A DNA stretch of 33,737 nucleotides, taken from positions 1 to 33,737 of the forward strand of contig CAOJEC010000013.1 of NCBI GenBank assembly GCA_948433885.1, in the 5' to 3' direction. Source of the stretch: an uncultured bacterium (GTDB lineage: Bacteria > Bacillota_I > Bacilli_A > RF39 > UBA660). How positions within the stretch are numbered: position 1 is the stretch's first letter; each line of letters starts with the position of its first letter. Below are positions 25,820-31,939 of the stretch, in pieces. Position numbers and translations under genes: made by a program. The notes under the pieces are model-generated. The model had not been told where the DNA came from, did no database searches, and saw only the letters and a list, made by a program, of their open reading frames with translations.

Positions 25820-26923
25820 ATGCCAATAAAAATATTCGTAGATAAAAACTGGTTAGAAGCAAACAAAGATTTTGCCGATACAACGATTACTTCTAAAAAT
25901 AAGCAATTTATAGACCACAGTATAAAAATATTACACCAAGCACGTCAAGAATTCGTCGAATCGTTAAAAAAGCAAGGATTGATAGTCACTTCTGACCCAA
26001 AAGAATACGATGAAAACACAATTTGTATCATCGATTCTCCTCAGTTGATTTCACATGATAATTCCTTCCAACCGATTTATCAGGTTATAGAAAGAAAGAT
26101 CCATTCTTCCGGAGGTCCGGATTTTAATTATCCGACAACTGTCGATCTACCATCCTTTTGGCAAAGACCTTTCTATCCGGCAGTATTCAAAAATATAGGT
26201 GTAAACCGCGGAATAGATAAATTTCTAGTAGAGACACCCGAACAATTTGCAAAAATATTTGCTTATTTTCAAAAATCTTTGGCTGAAAACATCAAACTAA
26301 ATTGGAGAGATGTAGTATTTCAACAGTACATCGAAACACCTACGAACTACAAAACTTACATGCGTGTATTAGTTTCAGGAGCAGGAAAAGTCTTAGGCTC
26401 GAGTCTCAAGTGTTCGAAGAATATGCCAAATTCTATTAGCTTAGACGGCGATTTCGAGAGAGTTTTCTTGAGACCGGATTCTCCTTTCTTTATAAGAGCA
26501 AAAAAGATGTTCAATTACTATTCAGGTGGAGATAATATTTCCTTAGAAAAACCAGAATTTCTAAATGACGAACAAAAAAGAACGCTTGCTGCTCATGGAA
26601 TAGATCCAAACAATATGCAAGTTCCAAATGAAGTTATGAATGTTTGCAGGAATATCATGGCTAACTGTAACAAGGAATTGGGTGTAATTGCTGGGATAGA
26701 CTTTATTTTGAATGAAAGAGATGGTCATTGGTACTTTTTAGAATTTCACTCCCAACCTGCGATCGACGAATGGGCAGACGTACGAGGCATACCACTCCCA
26801 CCAGACGATGGAGAAATAGAAAACTATATTGCTAGAGAAATGTACGAACTAGTATTGAGAAAAGAAGCACTCACCCAAATAATCGAACAAAGACTGAAAA
26901 AAGATCAAAAGCAAGATTTTTAA
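25820..26923 (+). CDS. ATP-grasp-like ligase of unknown substrate
   Basis: The 367-residue product resembles ATP-grasp enzymes. YPAVFKNIGVNRGIDKFLVE fits the first ATP-binding strands, VVFQQYIETPTNYKTYMRVLV fits the central region with its acidic/basic ligands, and GVIAGIDFILNERDGHWYFLE followed by FHSQPA fits the Mg-binding strand (D, E and a terminal polar residue, usually E-x-N-S-P; here EFHSQPA). ATP-grasp enzymes activate a carboxylate as acyl-phosphate and join it to an amine or thiol. The usual ENS asparagine position is altered, so activity may be diverged. It has its own promoter, ribosome-binding site AGGGGGC, and no obvious partner gene. Substrate is not inferable. Confidence 0.6.
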   Translation: MPIKIFVDKNWLEANKDFADTTITSKNKQFIDHSIKILHQARQEFVESLKKQGLIVTSDPKEYDENTICIIDSPQLISHDNSFQPIYQVIERKIHSSGGPDFNYPTTVDLPSFWQRPFYPAVFKNIGVNRGIDKFLVETPEQFAKIFAYFQKSLAENIKLNWRDVVFQQYIETPTNYKTYMRVLVSGAGKVLGSSLKCSKNMPNSISLDGDFERVFLRPDSPFFIRAKKMFNYYSGGDNISLEKPEFLNDEQKRTLAAHGIDPNNMQVPNEVMNVCRNIMANCNKELGVIAGIDFILNERDGHWYFLEFHSQPAIDEWADVRGIPLPPDDGEIENYIAREMYELVLRKEALTQIIEQRLKKDQKQDF

Positions 26924-26985
26924 TCACTTTTTTTGACAAATTTCCATCGACTTGTAAATAAACTCTAGTAAAAAAATCGATTCTA

Positions 26986-26994
26986 TGTTATCAT
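26986..26994 (+). promoter_or_regulatory. Extended -10 promoter of antisense RNA 1
   Basis: TGtTATCAT (26986-26994) matches the extended -10 form used elsewhere in the window. No good -35 box is present. The predicted start is near 27001, and the sequence is the same in unit 2. Confidence 0.5.
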
Positions 26995-27000
26995 GAATAT

Positions 27001-27112
27001 GTCAAGGAAATTTGCATAAAATAAAAAAGGGAACATTCAGTTTTTGCGAGTTGAATGTCTACCTAGTTTAATTTTAGTAAACACTTATTCTAGCGAATGA
27101 GTGTCACTTTTT
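27001..27112 (+). ncRNA. Candidate antisense (antitoxin) RNA 1
   Basis: A plus-strand RNA of about 110 nt would run from the extended -10 at 26986-26994 to a terminator. The terminator is a 10-bp stem ACACTTATTC/GAATGAGTGT (27081-27104, one G-U pair), loop TAGC, then CAC and six T. The RNA converges on the minus-strand peptide mRNA, covering its last 1-3 codons and all of its 3' UTR. It contains GTTGAATGTCTACC (27050-27063), which copies the peptide mRNA's 5' UTR element with one difference. In unit 2 the terminator stem has different bases but stays paired. Confidence 0.6.
27033..27058 (-). terminator. Minus-strand terminator of peptide mRNA 1
   Basis: ACATTCA (27033-27039) and TGAATGT (27052-27058) form a hairpin. 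On the minus strand it is followed by CCC and a run of six T at 27030-27023, so the mRNA should end near 27023. Confidence 0.65.
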
Positions 27113-27196
27113 TATAACTACTATCATAATGATTAGGAGTAACAAAATGATAGAAAGATACCTAAGAACTTTCAATATAAAAGTTCTTTTTTTCAT
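27104..27196 (-). CDS. 30-residue hydrophobic peptide 1, candidate type I toxin
   Basis: ATG at 27196-27194 (minus) is preceded by GGAGG nine nt upstream. The stop TGA is at 27106-27104. The peptide has a basic start MKKR, one long hydrophobic segment (residues 14-28, rich in Ile, Leu and Val) and a C-terminal KK. Unit 2 encodes a peptide of equal length with 20 of 30 residues identical and mostly conservative changes elsewhere (R/K, L/V, L/F, S/A), so the frame has been maintained as protein. The size and layout match type I toxins such as Fst, TisB or Ldr that insert in the membrane. A small regulatory membrane peptide is an alternative. Toxicity is not shown. Confidence 0.75.
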   Translation of the reverse strand: MKKRTFILKVLRYLSIILLLLIIMIVVIKK

Positions 27197-27226
27197 TTCA
27201 TCAAACCTCCTCTCTATAAGAGATTT

Positions 27227-27240
27227 GGTAGACACTCAAC
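27227..27240 (-). promoter_or_regulatory. 5' UTR fold-back element and SD hairpin of peptide mRNA 1
   Basis: On the minus strand this reads GTTGAGTGTCTACC. It can pair over all 14 positions (one G-U) with GGTAGACATTCAAC in the same RNA's 3' tail (27063-27050 minus). Between it and the start codon, UCUCU-UAU-AGAGA (27221-27209) forms a hairpin directly against the GGAGG ribosome-binding site, and CAAA/UUUG can close around it. Confidence 0.6.
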
Positions 27241-27260
27241 AACTGATATTCCCTAGAAAA

Positions 27261-27311
27261 ATTATACTAAAAGATGCATTCTAATACAATGTGATTACAA
27301 TCTTTTGTCAA
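27261..27311 (-). promoter_or_regulatory. Promoter(s) of peptide mRNA 1
   Basis: On the minus strand TATAAT (27266-27261) has TTGTAT (27289-27284) 17 nt upstream. A further TTGACA (27311-27306) sits 17 nt before TGTATT (27288-27283), so two overlapping promoters are possible. The nearer would give a 5' UTR of about 58 nt. Confidence 0.7.
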
Positions 27312-27403
27312 CTTACAAAATTGATAATCGATTCTTCGACAAATTTTTGTCGATTCGTAAATAAGGCCTAGTAAAAAAATCGATTCTATGTTATCATGAA
27401 TAT

Positions 27404-27520
27404 GTCAAGGAAATTTGCATAAAATAAAAAAGGGAACATTCGGTTTTGACAAGTTGAATGCCTACCTAAATTTAATTAAGTGGACATTTAATTCAATAAA
27501 GAATTAAGTGTCATTTTTTT
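27404..27520 (+). ncRNA. Candidate antisense (antitoxin) RNA 2
   Basis: From TGtTATCAT (27389-27397) the RNA would start near 27404. It would end at the stem GACATTTAATTC/GAATTAAGTGTC (27483-27494, 27501-27512, one G-U) followed by seven T. The stem sequence differs from unit 1 but remains a 12-bp helix, which is evidence for selected structure. It contains GTTGAATGCCTACC (27453-27466). Confidence 0.6.
27437..27460 (-). terminator. Minus-strand terminator of peptide mRNA 2
   Basis: CATTCG (27437-27442) and TGAATG (27455-27460) pair with one G-U. On the minus strand it is followed by TTCCC and a T-run, as in unit 1. Confidence 0.6.
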
Positions 27521-27603
27521 ATAACTACTATCATAATGATAAAGAGAAATAAAATGATAGCAATGAGCTTTAAAACTTTTACAATAAAAGCTTTAGTTTT
27601 CAT
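27511..27603 (-). CDS. 30-residue hydrophobic peptide 2, candidate type I toxin
   Basis: ATG at 27603-27601 (minus) lies ten nt after GGAGG, and the stop TGA is at 27513-27511. It starts MKTKAF and ends IIMIVVIKK, with the hydrophobic segment at about residues 13-28. It is the paralogue of peptide 1 with identical length. The differences include compensated basic residues at positions 3-4 (KR versus TK). The mRNA again has a 5' element GTTGAGTGTCTACC (27648-27635 minus) that pairs with the 3' tail GGTAGGCATTCAAC (27466-27453 minus) over 14 positions with two G-U pairs. The terminator T-run follows at 27431-27424. Confidence 0.75.
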   Translation of the reverse strand: MKTKAFIVKVLKLIAIILFLFIIMIVVIKK

Positions 27604-27668
27604 TTTTATCAAACCTCCTCTCTATAAGAGATTTGGTAGACACTCAACAACTGATATTCCCTAGAAAA

Positions 27669-27719
27669 ATTATACTAAAAGATGCATTCTAATACAATGT
27701 GATTACAATCTTTTGTCAA
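27669..27719 (-). promoter_or_regulatory. Promoter(s) of peptide mRNA 2
   Basis: The arrangement is identical to unit 1: TATAAT (27674-27669 minus) with TTGTAT 17 nt upstream, and TTGACA further up. Confidence 0.7.
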
Positions 27720-27788
27720 CTTACAAAATTGATAATCGATTTTTGTGACAAATATCCATCGATTTAGTAGTTAATTAGAGGGATTCGT

Positions 27789-27817
27789 TTGACAACGAGC
27801 TCCTTTTTTGATAAAAT
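27789..27817 (+). promoter_or_regulatory. Promoter of the rplU operon
   Basis: TTGACA (27789-27794) and TAAAAT (27812-27817) are 17 nt apart. Confidence 0.85.
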
Positions 27818-27823
27818 ACCCTT

Positions 27824-27919
27824 GTTTGTAATTATTTTATAAACCGCACTTAGAAGGTTCAAGAGCGAATGCCACCTTTTGAAGGCGAGTCCTAAAAAAT
27901 ATGATGGGAGGTAAAAATA
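27824..27919 (+). ncRNA. L21-type ribosomal protein leader
   Basis: The 5' UTR between promoter and rplU contains AACCGCACTTAGAAGGTTC, a helix CCTT-TTG-AAGG (27873-27883) and GGCGAGTCC before GGGAGG. Composition and position fit the L21 leader found upstream of rplU in many Firmicutes, thought to let L21 or a partner repress its own operon. The match is from memory of the motif. Confidence 0.55.
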
Positions 27920-28219
27920 ATGAAAGCCATATTCGTAACAGGTGGAAAACAATACTATGTTTCAGAAGGTGATGTTCTTTACGTAGAAAAATTGGATACT
28001 GAAGCAGGAAAAGAAATCGAATTTGATACAGTTCTTGCTGTCGACGATAAGATCGGTACTCCATACGTAAAAGGAGCAAAAGTCGTTTGTAATGTTGAAA
28101 AACATGGAAAACAAAAGAAAATAGTCGTTTTCAAATACAATCCTAAAAAGAAATATCGTAAGACTCAAGGTCATAGACAACCTTATACTAAATTAGTCGT
28201 TTCTAAAATAGTAAAGTAG
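27920..28219 (+). CDS. rplU: 50S ribosomal protein L21
   Basis: The 99-residue product shows the L21 pattern: [31 protein letters not shown] and the basic end [19 protein letters not shown]. It binds 23S rRNA. The first gene of the rplU-prp-rpmA operon, with ribosome-binding site GGGAGG. Confidence 0.96.
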   Translation: MKAIFVTGGKQYYVSEGDVLYVEKLDTEAGKEIEFDTVLAVDDKIGTPYVKGAKVVCNVEKHGKQKKIVVFKYNPKKKYRKTQGHRQPYTKLVVSKIVK

Positions 28220-28226
28220 GGTAATA

Positions 28227-28520
28227 ATGATCAAAATTGCGATTAAATCCACAAATGTCGTCATAAAGGGTCATGCTGAGTATGAAGATCGTGGAAAAGA
28301 TATCGTATGTGCGAGCGTTTCATCGATCGTCACGACGAGTATCAATGCCATACTTCGCTTCGATAATGATGCCATCGATTACGAATCTAAAGAGGGTTTA
28401 GTAAAAATCGATATACTAAAAGAGGATGAAACTACAAGAAAACTCATCGATAATATGATCGCACTCTTAGAAGAATTGGCATCAGATTATCCAAAGAATA
28501 TAAAAGTAGAAAGAGAGTGA
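28227..28520 (+). CDS. prp: Ribosomal-processing cysteine protease Prp
   Basis: The 97-residue product has GHAEYED with H16 and DIVCASVS with C28, the catalytic His/Cys pair of Prp. Prp removes the N-terminal extension of L27 encoded by the next gene. It lies between rplU and rpmA as usual. Confidence 0.93.
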   Translation: MIKIAIKSTNVVIKGHAEYEDRGKDIVCASVSSIVTTSINAILRFDNDAIDYESKEGLVKIDILKEDETTRKLIDNMIALLEELASDYPKNIKVERE

Positions 28521-28526
28521 AATGTT

Positions 28527-28811
28527 ATGAATTTTATGAAATTGAACATACAGTTATTCGCTCACGTCAAAGCACAAGGTTCTACACAAAACGGAAGAGA
28601 TTCTGCCGGACGTAGATTAGGTGCTAAGGCTGCAGATGGAGAAACTGTGAATGCAGGAAGCATTCTTTACCGTCAAAGAGGTACTAAGATTTATCCTGGT
28701 ACAAACGTTGGAATAGGTAAAGATCATACATTATTTGCTAAAGTCACTGGCGTCGTCAAATACGAAAGACTCGGAAGAGACAAGAAAAAAGTCAGTGTTT
28801 ACGAAGCATAG
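28527..28811 (+). CDS. rpmA: 50S ribosomal protein L27 with Prp-cleaved N-terminal extension
   Basis: The 94-residue product begins with an extension ending LNIQLFA, followed by HVKAQGST. This is a Prp cleavage motif, with cleavage expected after FA. The L27 core follows ([30 protein letters not shown]). The extension would block the peptidyl-transferase site until removed. It is the last gene of this operon, and obgE does not follow. Confidence 0.96.
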   Translation: MNFMKLNIQLFAHVKAQGSTQNGRDSAGRRLGAKAADGETVNAGSILYRQRGTKIYPGTNVGIGKDHTLFAKVTGVVKYERLGRDKKKVSVYEA

Positions 28812-28813
28812 TA

Positions 28814-28841
28814 TTGACAAATACACAAAAAGAAGTATAAT
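28814..28841 (+). promoter_or_regulatory. Promoter of the infC-rpmI-rplT operon
   Basis: TTGACA (28814-28819) and TATAAT (28836-28841) are 16 nt apart, directly after the rpmA stop. Confidence 0.85.
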
Positions 28842-28847
28842 AAAAAC

Positions 28848-29013
28848 AGTTATAAAAAAGGAAAGCGATGTATCCACATCCACCCGATTTGCATGATTTA
28901 AGCGAATGGGTCGAAAGCCAATGACAAAAAATGTTATTTTTGTAAAACGTGCTTTTAGGTGGATACATATAGTTATCTACCTTTTTATATATTATTGATG
29001 GAGGTGTGTTTTT
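28848..29013 (+). promoter_or_regulatory. infC leader: transcription attenuator with antiterminator
   Basis: A perfect 10-bp helix joins ATGTATCCAC (28868-28877) with GTGGATACAT (28959-28968). Inside it, CCCGATTTGC and GCGAATGGG (about 28883-28911) form a second helix with a bulged A. An alternative terminator pairs GGTGGATA (28958-28965) with TATCTACC (28974-28981, one G-U) and is followed by five T (28982-28986). The two cannot coexist, so the leader is an on/off switch. L20 attenuates this operon in Bacillus subtilis, so a similar feedback is likely here. Confidence 0.75.
28868..28924 (+). CDS. Possible leader peptide (uORF) in the infC attenuator
   Basis: An 18-codon frame MYPHPPDLHDLSEWVESQ starts at ATG 28868 behind the weak ribosome-binding site AAGGAAAG. 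Its first codons are the 5' strand of the antiterminator helix, so ribosomes here would favour the terminator. It may be chance. Confidence 0.3.
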   Translation: MYPHPPDLHDLSEWVESQ

Positions 29014-29544
29014 ATAGCACAATTGAGAAAAGATGAGCAACCTATAAATGACAGGATAAGAGTTTCAGAACTCATGGTCATCGGTCCCAACGGGGAACAA
29101 ATGGGAGTAAAAAAATTGGAAGACGCATTGACTCTCGCAAATTATGCAGGGTTGGACTTAGTTCTAATGAGTGGCGATTCGACACCTGCTGTCGGAAAGA
29201 TAATGGACTACAACAAGTACCGTTATGAAAAACAAAAGAAAGTCAAAGAGCAACAAAAAAAACAAAGAGAGAACATGAAGGAACTCAAAGAATATAGACT
29301 TACTGCCAAAATAGACATTGGAGACTTTGAAACTCGCAAGAAGAATGCTCGCGAATATCTCGTAAAGGGTCACAAAATAAAAGGATCTATCCGTTTCAAA
29401 GGTAGAGAGATGGCCCATGCAGAAATAGGTATCGAAGTATTGACCAAATTCGCAGATGAATTATCAGATGTCGCAGACGTCGAACAAAAACCTGTCTTGG
29501 AAGGTCGCAATATGTCTATAATACTTGCACCTAAAAAGCAATAA
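29014..29544 (+). CDS. infC: Translation initiation factor IF-3, apparent AUA start
   Basis: The 176-residue product has the IF-3 N-domain (NDRIRVSELMVIGPNGEQMG) and C-domain (KEYRLTAKIDIGDFETRKKNA, KGSIRFKGREMAH). It prevents subunit association and checks start codons. GGAGG at 29000-29004 sits 9 nt before ATA 29014, giving (M)AQLRKDEQPIND. The only nearby conventional codon, TTG 29023, is 18 nt from GGAGG, too far. Rare AUU/AUC/AUA starts are known for infC and allow IF-3 to repress itself. The rpmI gene follows. Confidence 0.92.
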   Translation: MAQLRKDEQPINDRIRVSELMVIGPNGEQMGVKKLEDALTLANYAGLDLVLMSGDSTPAVGKIMDYNKYRYEKQKKVKEQQKKQRENMKELKEYRLTAKIDIGDFETRKKNAREYLVKGHKIKGSIRFKGREMAHAEIGIEVLTKFADELSDVADVEQKPVLEGRNMSIILAPKKQ

Positions 29545-29575
29545 ACGAAGTAAAGATTTAAGGAGGAATCGATTT

Positions 29576-29764
29576 ATGCCTAAACAAAAGACACATAAAT
29601 CTACAAAGAAAGTATTGAATGTAAGAAATAGTGGTAGTATCACTTACAAAAAATCTAATGGTAACCACAAAACGGCAAAGGACTCAAGTAAACAAGTTCG
29701 TAAACGTAGAAAGGCCGGAACTTTAAGTAAAGCCCTCGGGTCTAGACTTAAAGACGTAATCTAA
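29576..29764 (+). CDS. rpmI: 50S ribosomal protein L35
   Basis: The 62-residue basic protein (MPKQKTHKSTKKVLNVRNSG start, KRRKAGTLSKALGSRLKDVI end). An upstream in-frame extension is not used because AAGGAGG sits 8 nt before ATG 29576. Confidence 0.94.
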   Translation: MPKQKTHKSTKKVLNVRNSGSITYKKSNGNHKTAKDSSKQVRKRRKAGTLSKALGSRLKDVI

Positions 29765-29777
29765 CAGGAGGTAAATT

Positions 29778-30332
29778 ATGACAAGAGTTAAAGGTGGATC
29801 TGTTGCAAAGAACAGACGTAGAAAAGTTTTAAAGCAAGCCAAAGGTTATTTTGGAAGTAAACACAGATTATTTAAGACAGCACAAGAACAAGTATTCCAC
29901 AGTGGAAAATATGCTTATCGTGACCGCAAAAACAACAAACGTAATTTCCGTAAATTATGGATTACACGTATCAATGCAGGTTGCCGTGCTAACGACATAA
30001 GTTATTCTAAGTTCATCGATGGATTGAACAAAGCAGGTATCGAAGTAAATAGAAAGATGTTGTCGGAAGTCGCTATCGACAATCCAACATTGTTCGCTTC
30101 ATACGTACAAATGGCTAAAGATGCTATCGATGGTAAGGCGCCTAAAAAAGAAGTAGCAACTGAGACTAAAGCCGTCAAAGAAGAGAAGACTGAAAAGAAA
30201 GCTCCAAAAGCTGAAGAGAAAGTCGACTACTCTAAATTGACTGTCGCTGAACTCAAAGAAATTGCCAAAGAAAAAGGCATCGAAGGTTACACTTCTATGA
30301 AAAAAGCCGAATTGGTAGATGCATTAAAATAG
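29778..30332 (+). CDS. rplT: 50S ribosomal protein L20 with C-terminal Rho_N/SAP-like extension
   Basis: Residues 1-118 are a standard L20 ([40 protein letters not shown]). Standard L20 ends near residue 118. Here a Lys/Glu/Ala-rich linker (about 122-148) follows, then [20 protein letters not shown] and [10 protein letters not shown]. That is a helix-extended loop-helix of the Rho N-terminal/SAP kind, which usually binds nucleic acids. L20 also controls the operon by binding leader RNA in Bacillus, so the extra domain might affect that. The gene ends with a terminator. Confidence 0.9.
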   Translation: MTRVKGGSVAKNRRRKVLKQAKGYFGSKHRLFKTAQEQVFHSGKYAYRDRKNNKRNFRKLWITRINAGCRANDISYSKFIDGLNKAGIEVNRKMLSEVAIDNPTLFASYVQMAKDAIDGKAPKKEVATETKAVKEEKTEKKAPKAEEKVDYSKLTVAELKEIAKEKGIEGYTSMKKAELVDALK

Positions 30333-30340
30333 TAATTTTG

Positions 30341-30359
30341 ACACCTTCGGGTGTTTTTT
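30341..30359 (+). terminator. Rho-independent terminator after rplT
   Basis: ACACC-TTCG-GGTGT with a UUCG tetraloop, followed by T residues. Confidence 0.9.
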
Positions 30360-30375
30360 CATGCCAAATATTACG

Positions 30376-30405
30376 TTGAAAAAGAAATAGACTACATGAT
30401 ACAAT
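30376..30405 (+). promoter_or_regulatory. Promoter of the cardiolipin synthase gene
   Basis: TTGAAA (30376-30381) and TACAAT (30400-30405) are 18 nt apart. Confidence 0.55.
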
Positions 30406-30431
30406 GGAAGAGAAAAAGGATGTGTATATGT

Positions 30432-31937
30432 ATGAAAGACGCGATAAAAAGAGCTATCTTTGTCGCCATTGGTGTGAGTTTACAAATATTGTTAGGAATG
30501 TTCATAAATATCTATTTGATGGAACACATATTCGTCGTCAATATTTTCTATATTTTTATAAGTTTTCTTTTAATTTTGTCACTCATCAAAGATAGCAAAA
30601 ACTATTCTTATACACTTCCTTGGATCATCATCGTTCTACTTTTCCCAATATTCGGGACACTCATGTACATCGTCTTAGGGAATAACATTGCAAAGAGTAA
30701 AACTTTGAAGAGCATTGTCGAACACGAAAAAACAAGTAAAAAATATCTCATCCAAGACGAACAAATTGCCGAAAAGTTCGAAAATAATGGCAGATTGAAA
30801 TACATCAGTAATTTTGCAGGTTTTCCTGTGACGACCGACAACGAAGTAAAATACTATCCTCTAGGAGAACTTGCCTTCGAGGCGATGAAAGAATCGTTGA
30901 GAGAAGCCAAAAAATTCATCTTCTTCGAATATTTCATCGTGTGCCCAGGAAAAATGTGGGGAGAAATATTCGACATATTGAAACAAAAGGCCCATGAAGG
31001 ACTCGATGTTCGTGTGATGTACGACGACATGGGATGCATCTCAACTTTGAAAAGCGATTACCCTAAAAGACTCGCCTCATATGGAATAAAATGTATCTCT
31101 TTCAACAGATTGAACCCCATATCCGGTCTCATCATGAATCATCGAGATCATCGTAAAATACTCATCATCGATGGCAAAGTTGCTTTCTCAGGAGGCATAA
31201 ACATCGCGGATGAATACATCAATCTCGTGAACCATTATGGCCTTTGGAAGGACAACGCTTTCAAAATAGAAGGAAATGCCGTTTGGAATTTCACAGTCAT
31301 GTTTTTGACTATGTGGAATTCGTCGTTACCTAAAGATGAAGACGTAGATTATACGAAGTTCAAATACTCTTTTCCGAATAGAAAAATTCAAAATGGCTTC
31401 ACTGTACCGTACGGTGAAACTCCTTTAGATAAAGAGGTGACTGGAGAAGACATTTATTTGAACATCATCAATCAAGCTACAAAATACGTATACATTTTTA
31501 CACCTTATTTGATCATAGATACCGACATGATAAATTCCCTCATTTTGGCTGCCAAAAGAGGAGTCGACGTCCGTTTAGTAATTCCTGGCATTCCCGACAA
31601 AAAAATAGTCTATACTTTATCCGAAAGTTATGTAACTCCACTAGTCAAAGGAGGAGTGAAGGTTTACAAGTATACGCCAGGATTCGTTCATTCTAAAGTC
31701 TTCGTCGCCGATGATCAAGTCGCCACTGTAGGAACTATTAACTTAGATTATCGCAGTCTCTACCTACATTTCGAATGTGGCTGTTATTTCGAAAACTGCG
31801 ATGTGGTCGCGACGATCAAAGAAGATTTGGTAAACTCTATCGAACAAAGTCATCAAGTCACCAAAGAGGAAGCAGAACCGAGTTTAATCAAAGCCATATG
31901 GCAAGCCATTCTTAGACTCATCGCTCCATTGATGTAA
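30432..31937 (+). CDS. cls: Cardiolipin synthase, phospholipase D superfamily
   Basis: The 501-residue product has two or three N-terminal transmembrane segments (about residues 6-28, 34-52 and 58-80). Two PLD motifs follow: HRKILIIDGKVAFSGGINIAD and HSKVFVADDQVATVGTINLD, each with H-x-K-x4-D. It condenses two phosphatidylglycerols into cardiolipin at the membrane. ATG 30432 is favoured by AAGGATG about 6 nt upstream. An ATG at 30420 would add four residues, and upstream extensions overlap the promoter. It converges with the flippase gene, leaving a 2-nt gap. Confidence 0.92.
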   Translation: MKDAIKRAIFVAIGVSLQILLGMFINIYLMEHIFVVNIFYIFISFLLILSLIKDSKNYSYTLPWIIIVLLFPIFGTLMYIVLGNNIAKSKTLKSIVEHEKTSKKYLIQDEQIAEKFENNGRLKYISNFAGFPVTTDNEVKYYPLGELAFEAMKESLREAKKFIFFEYFIVCPGKMWGEIFDILKQKAHEGLDVRVMYDDMGCISTLKSDYPKRLASYGIKCISFNRLNPISGLIMNHRDHRKILIIDGKVAFSGGINIADEYINLVNHYGLWKDNAFKIEGNAVWNFTVMFLTMWNSSLPKDEDVDYTKFKYSFPNRKIQNGFTVPYGETPLDKEVTGEDIYLNIINQATKYVYIFTPYLIIDTDMINSLILAAKRGVDVRLVIPGIPDKKIVYTLSESYVTPLVKGGVKVYKYTPGFVHSKVFVADDQVATVGTINLDYRSLYLHFECGCYFENCDVVATIKEDLVNSIEQSHQVTKEEAEPSLIKAIWQAILRLIAPLM

Positions 31938-31939
31938 AT

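Larger units (their letters stand above)
26935..27337. repeat. Tandem unit 1 of the candidate type I toxin-antitoxin repeat
   Basis: The 403-bp unit runs between successive copies of GACAAAT. Its right part (about 27200-27337, from the ribosome-binding site through both minus-strand promoter options) is nearly identical in unit 2. The left part holds the plus-strand promoter, peptide gene and two hairpins, and has diverged with preserved structure and protein. A third partial start (GACAAATATCCATCGA) lies at 27747. Confidence 0.9.
27338..27746. repeat. Tandem unit 2 of the candidate type I toxin-antitoxin repeat
   Basis: The 409-bp second unit has the same order of elements as unit 1: plus-strand promoter, two hairpins, minus-strand peptide gene, ribosome-binding site, 14-nt element, minus-strand promoters. 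It opens with an inverted repeat CGACAAA/TTTGTCG (27337-27352) not seen in unit 1. Confidence 0.9.

Noticed and set aside
26935-27746. CRISPR array or insertion sequence
   Set aside because: There are only two long units with no short repeat/spacer periodicity, no cas gene, no transposase and no terminal inverted repeats or target duplication.
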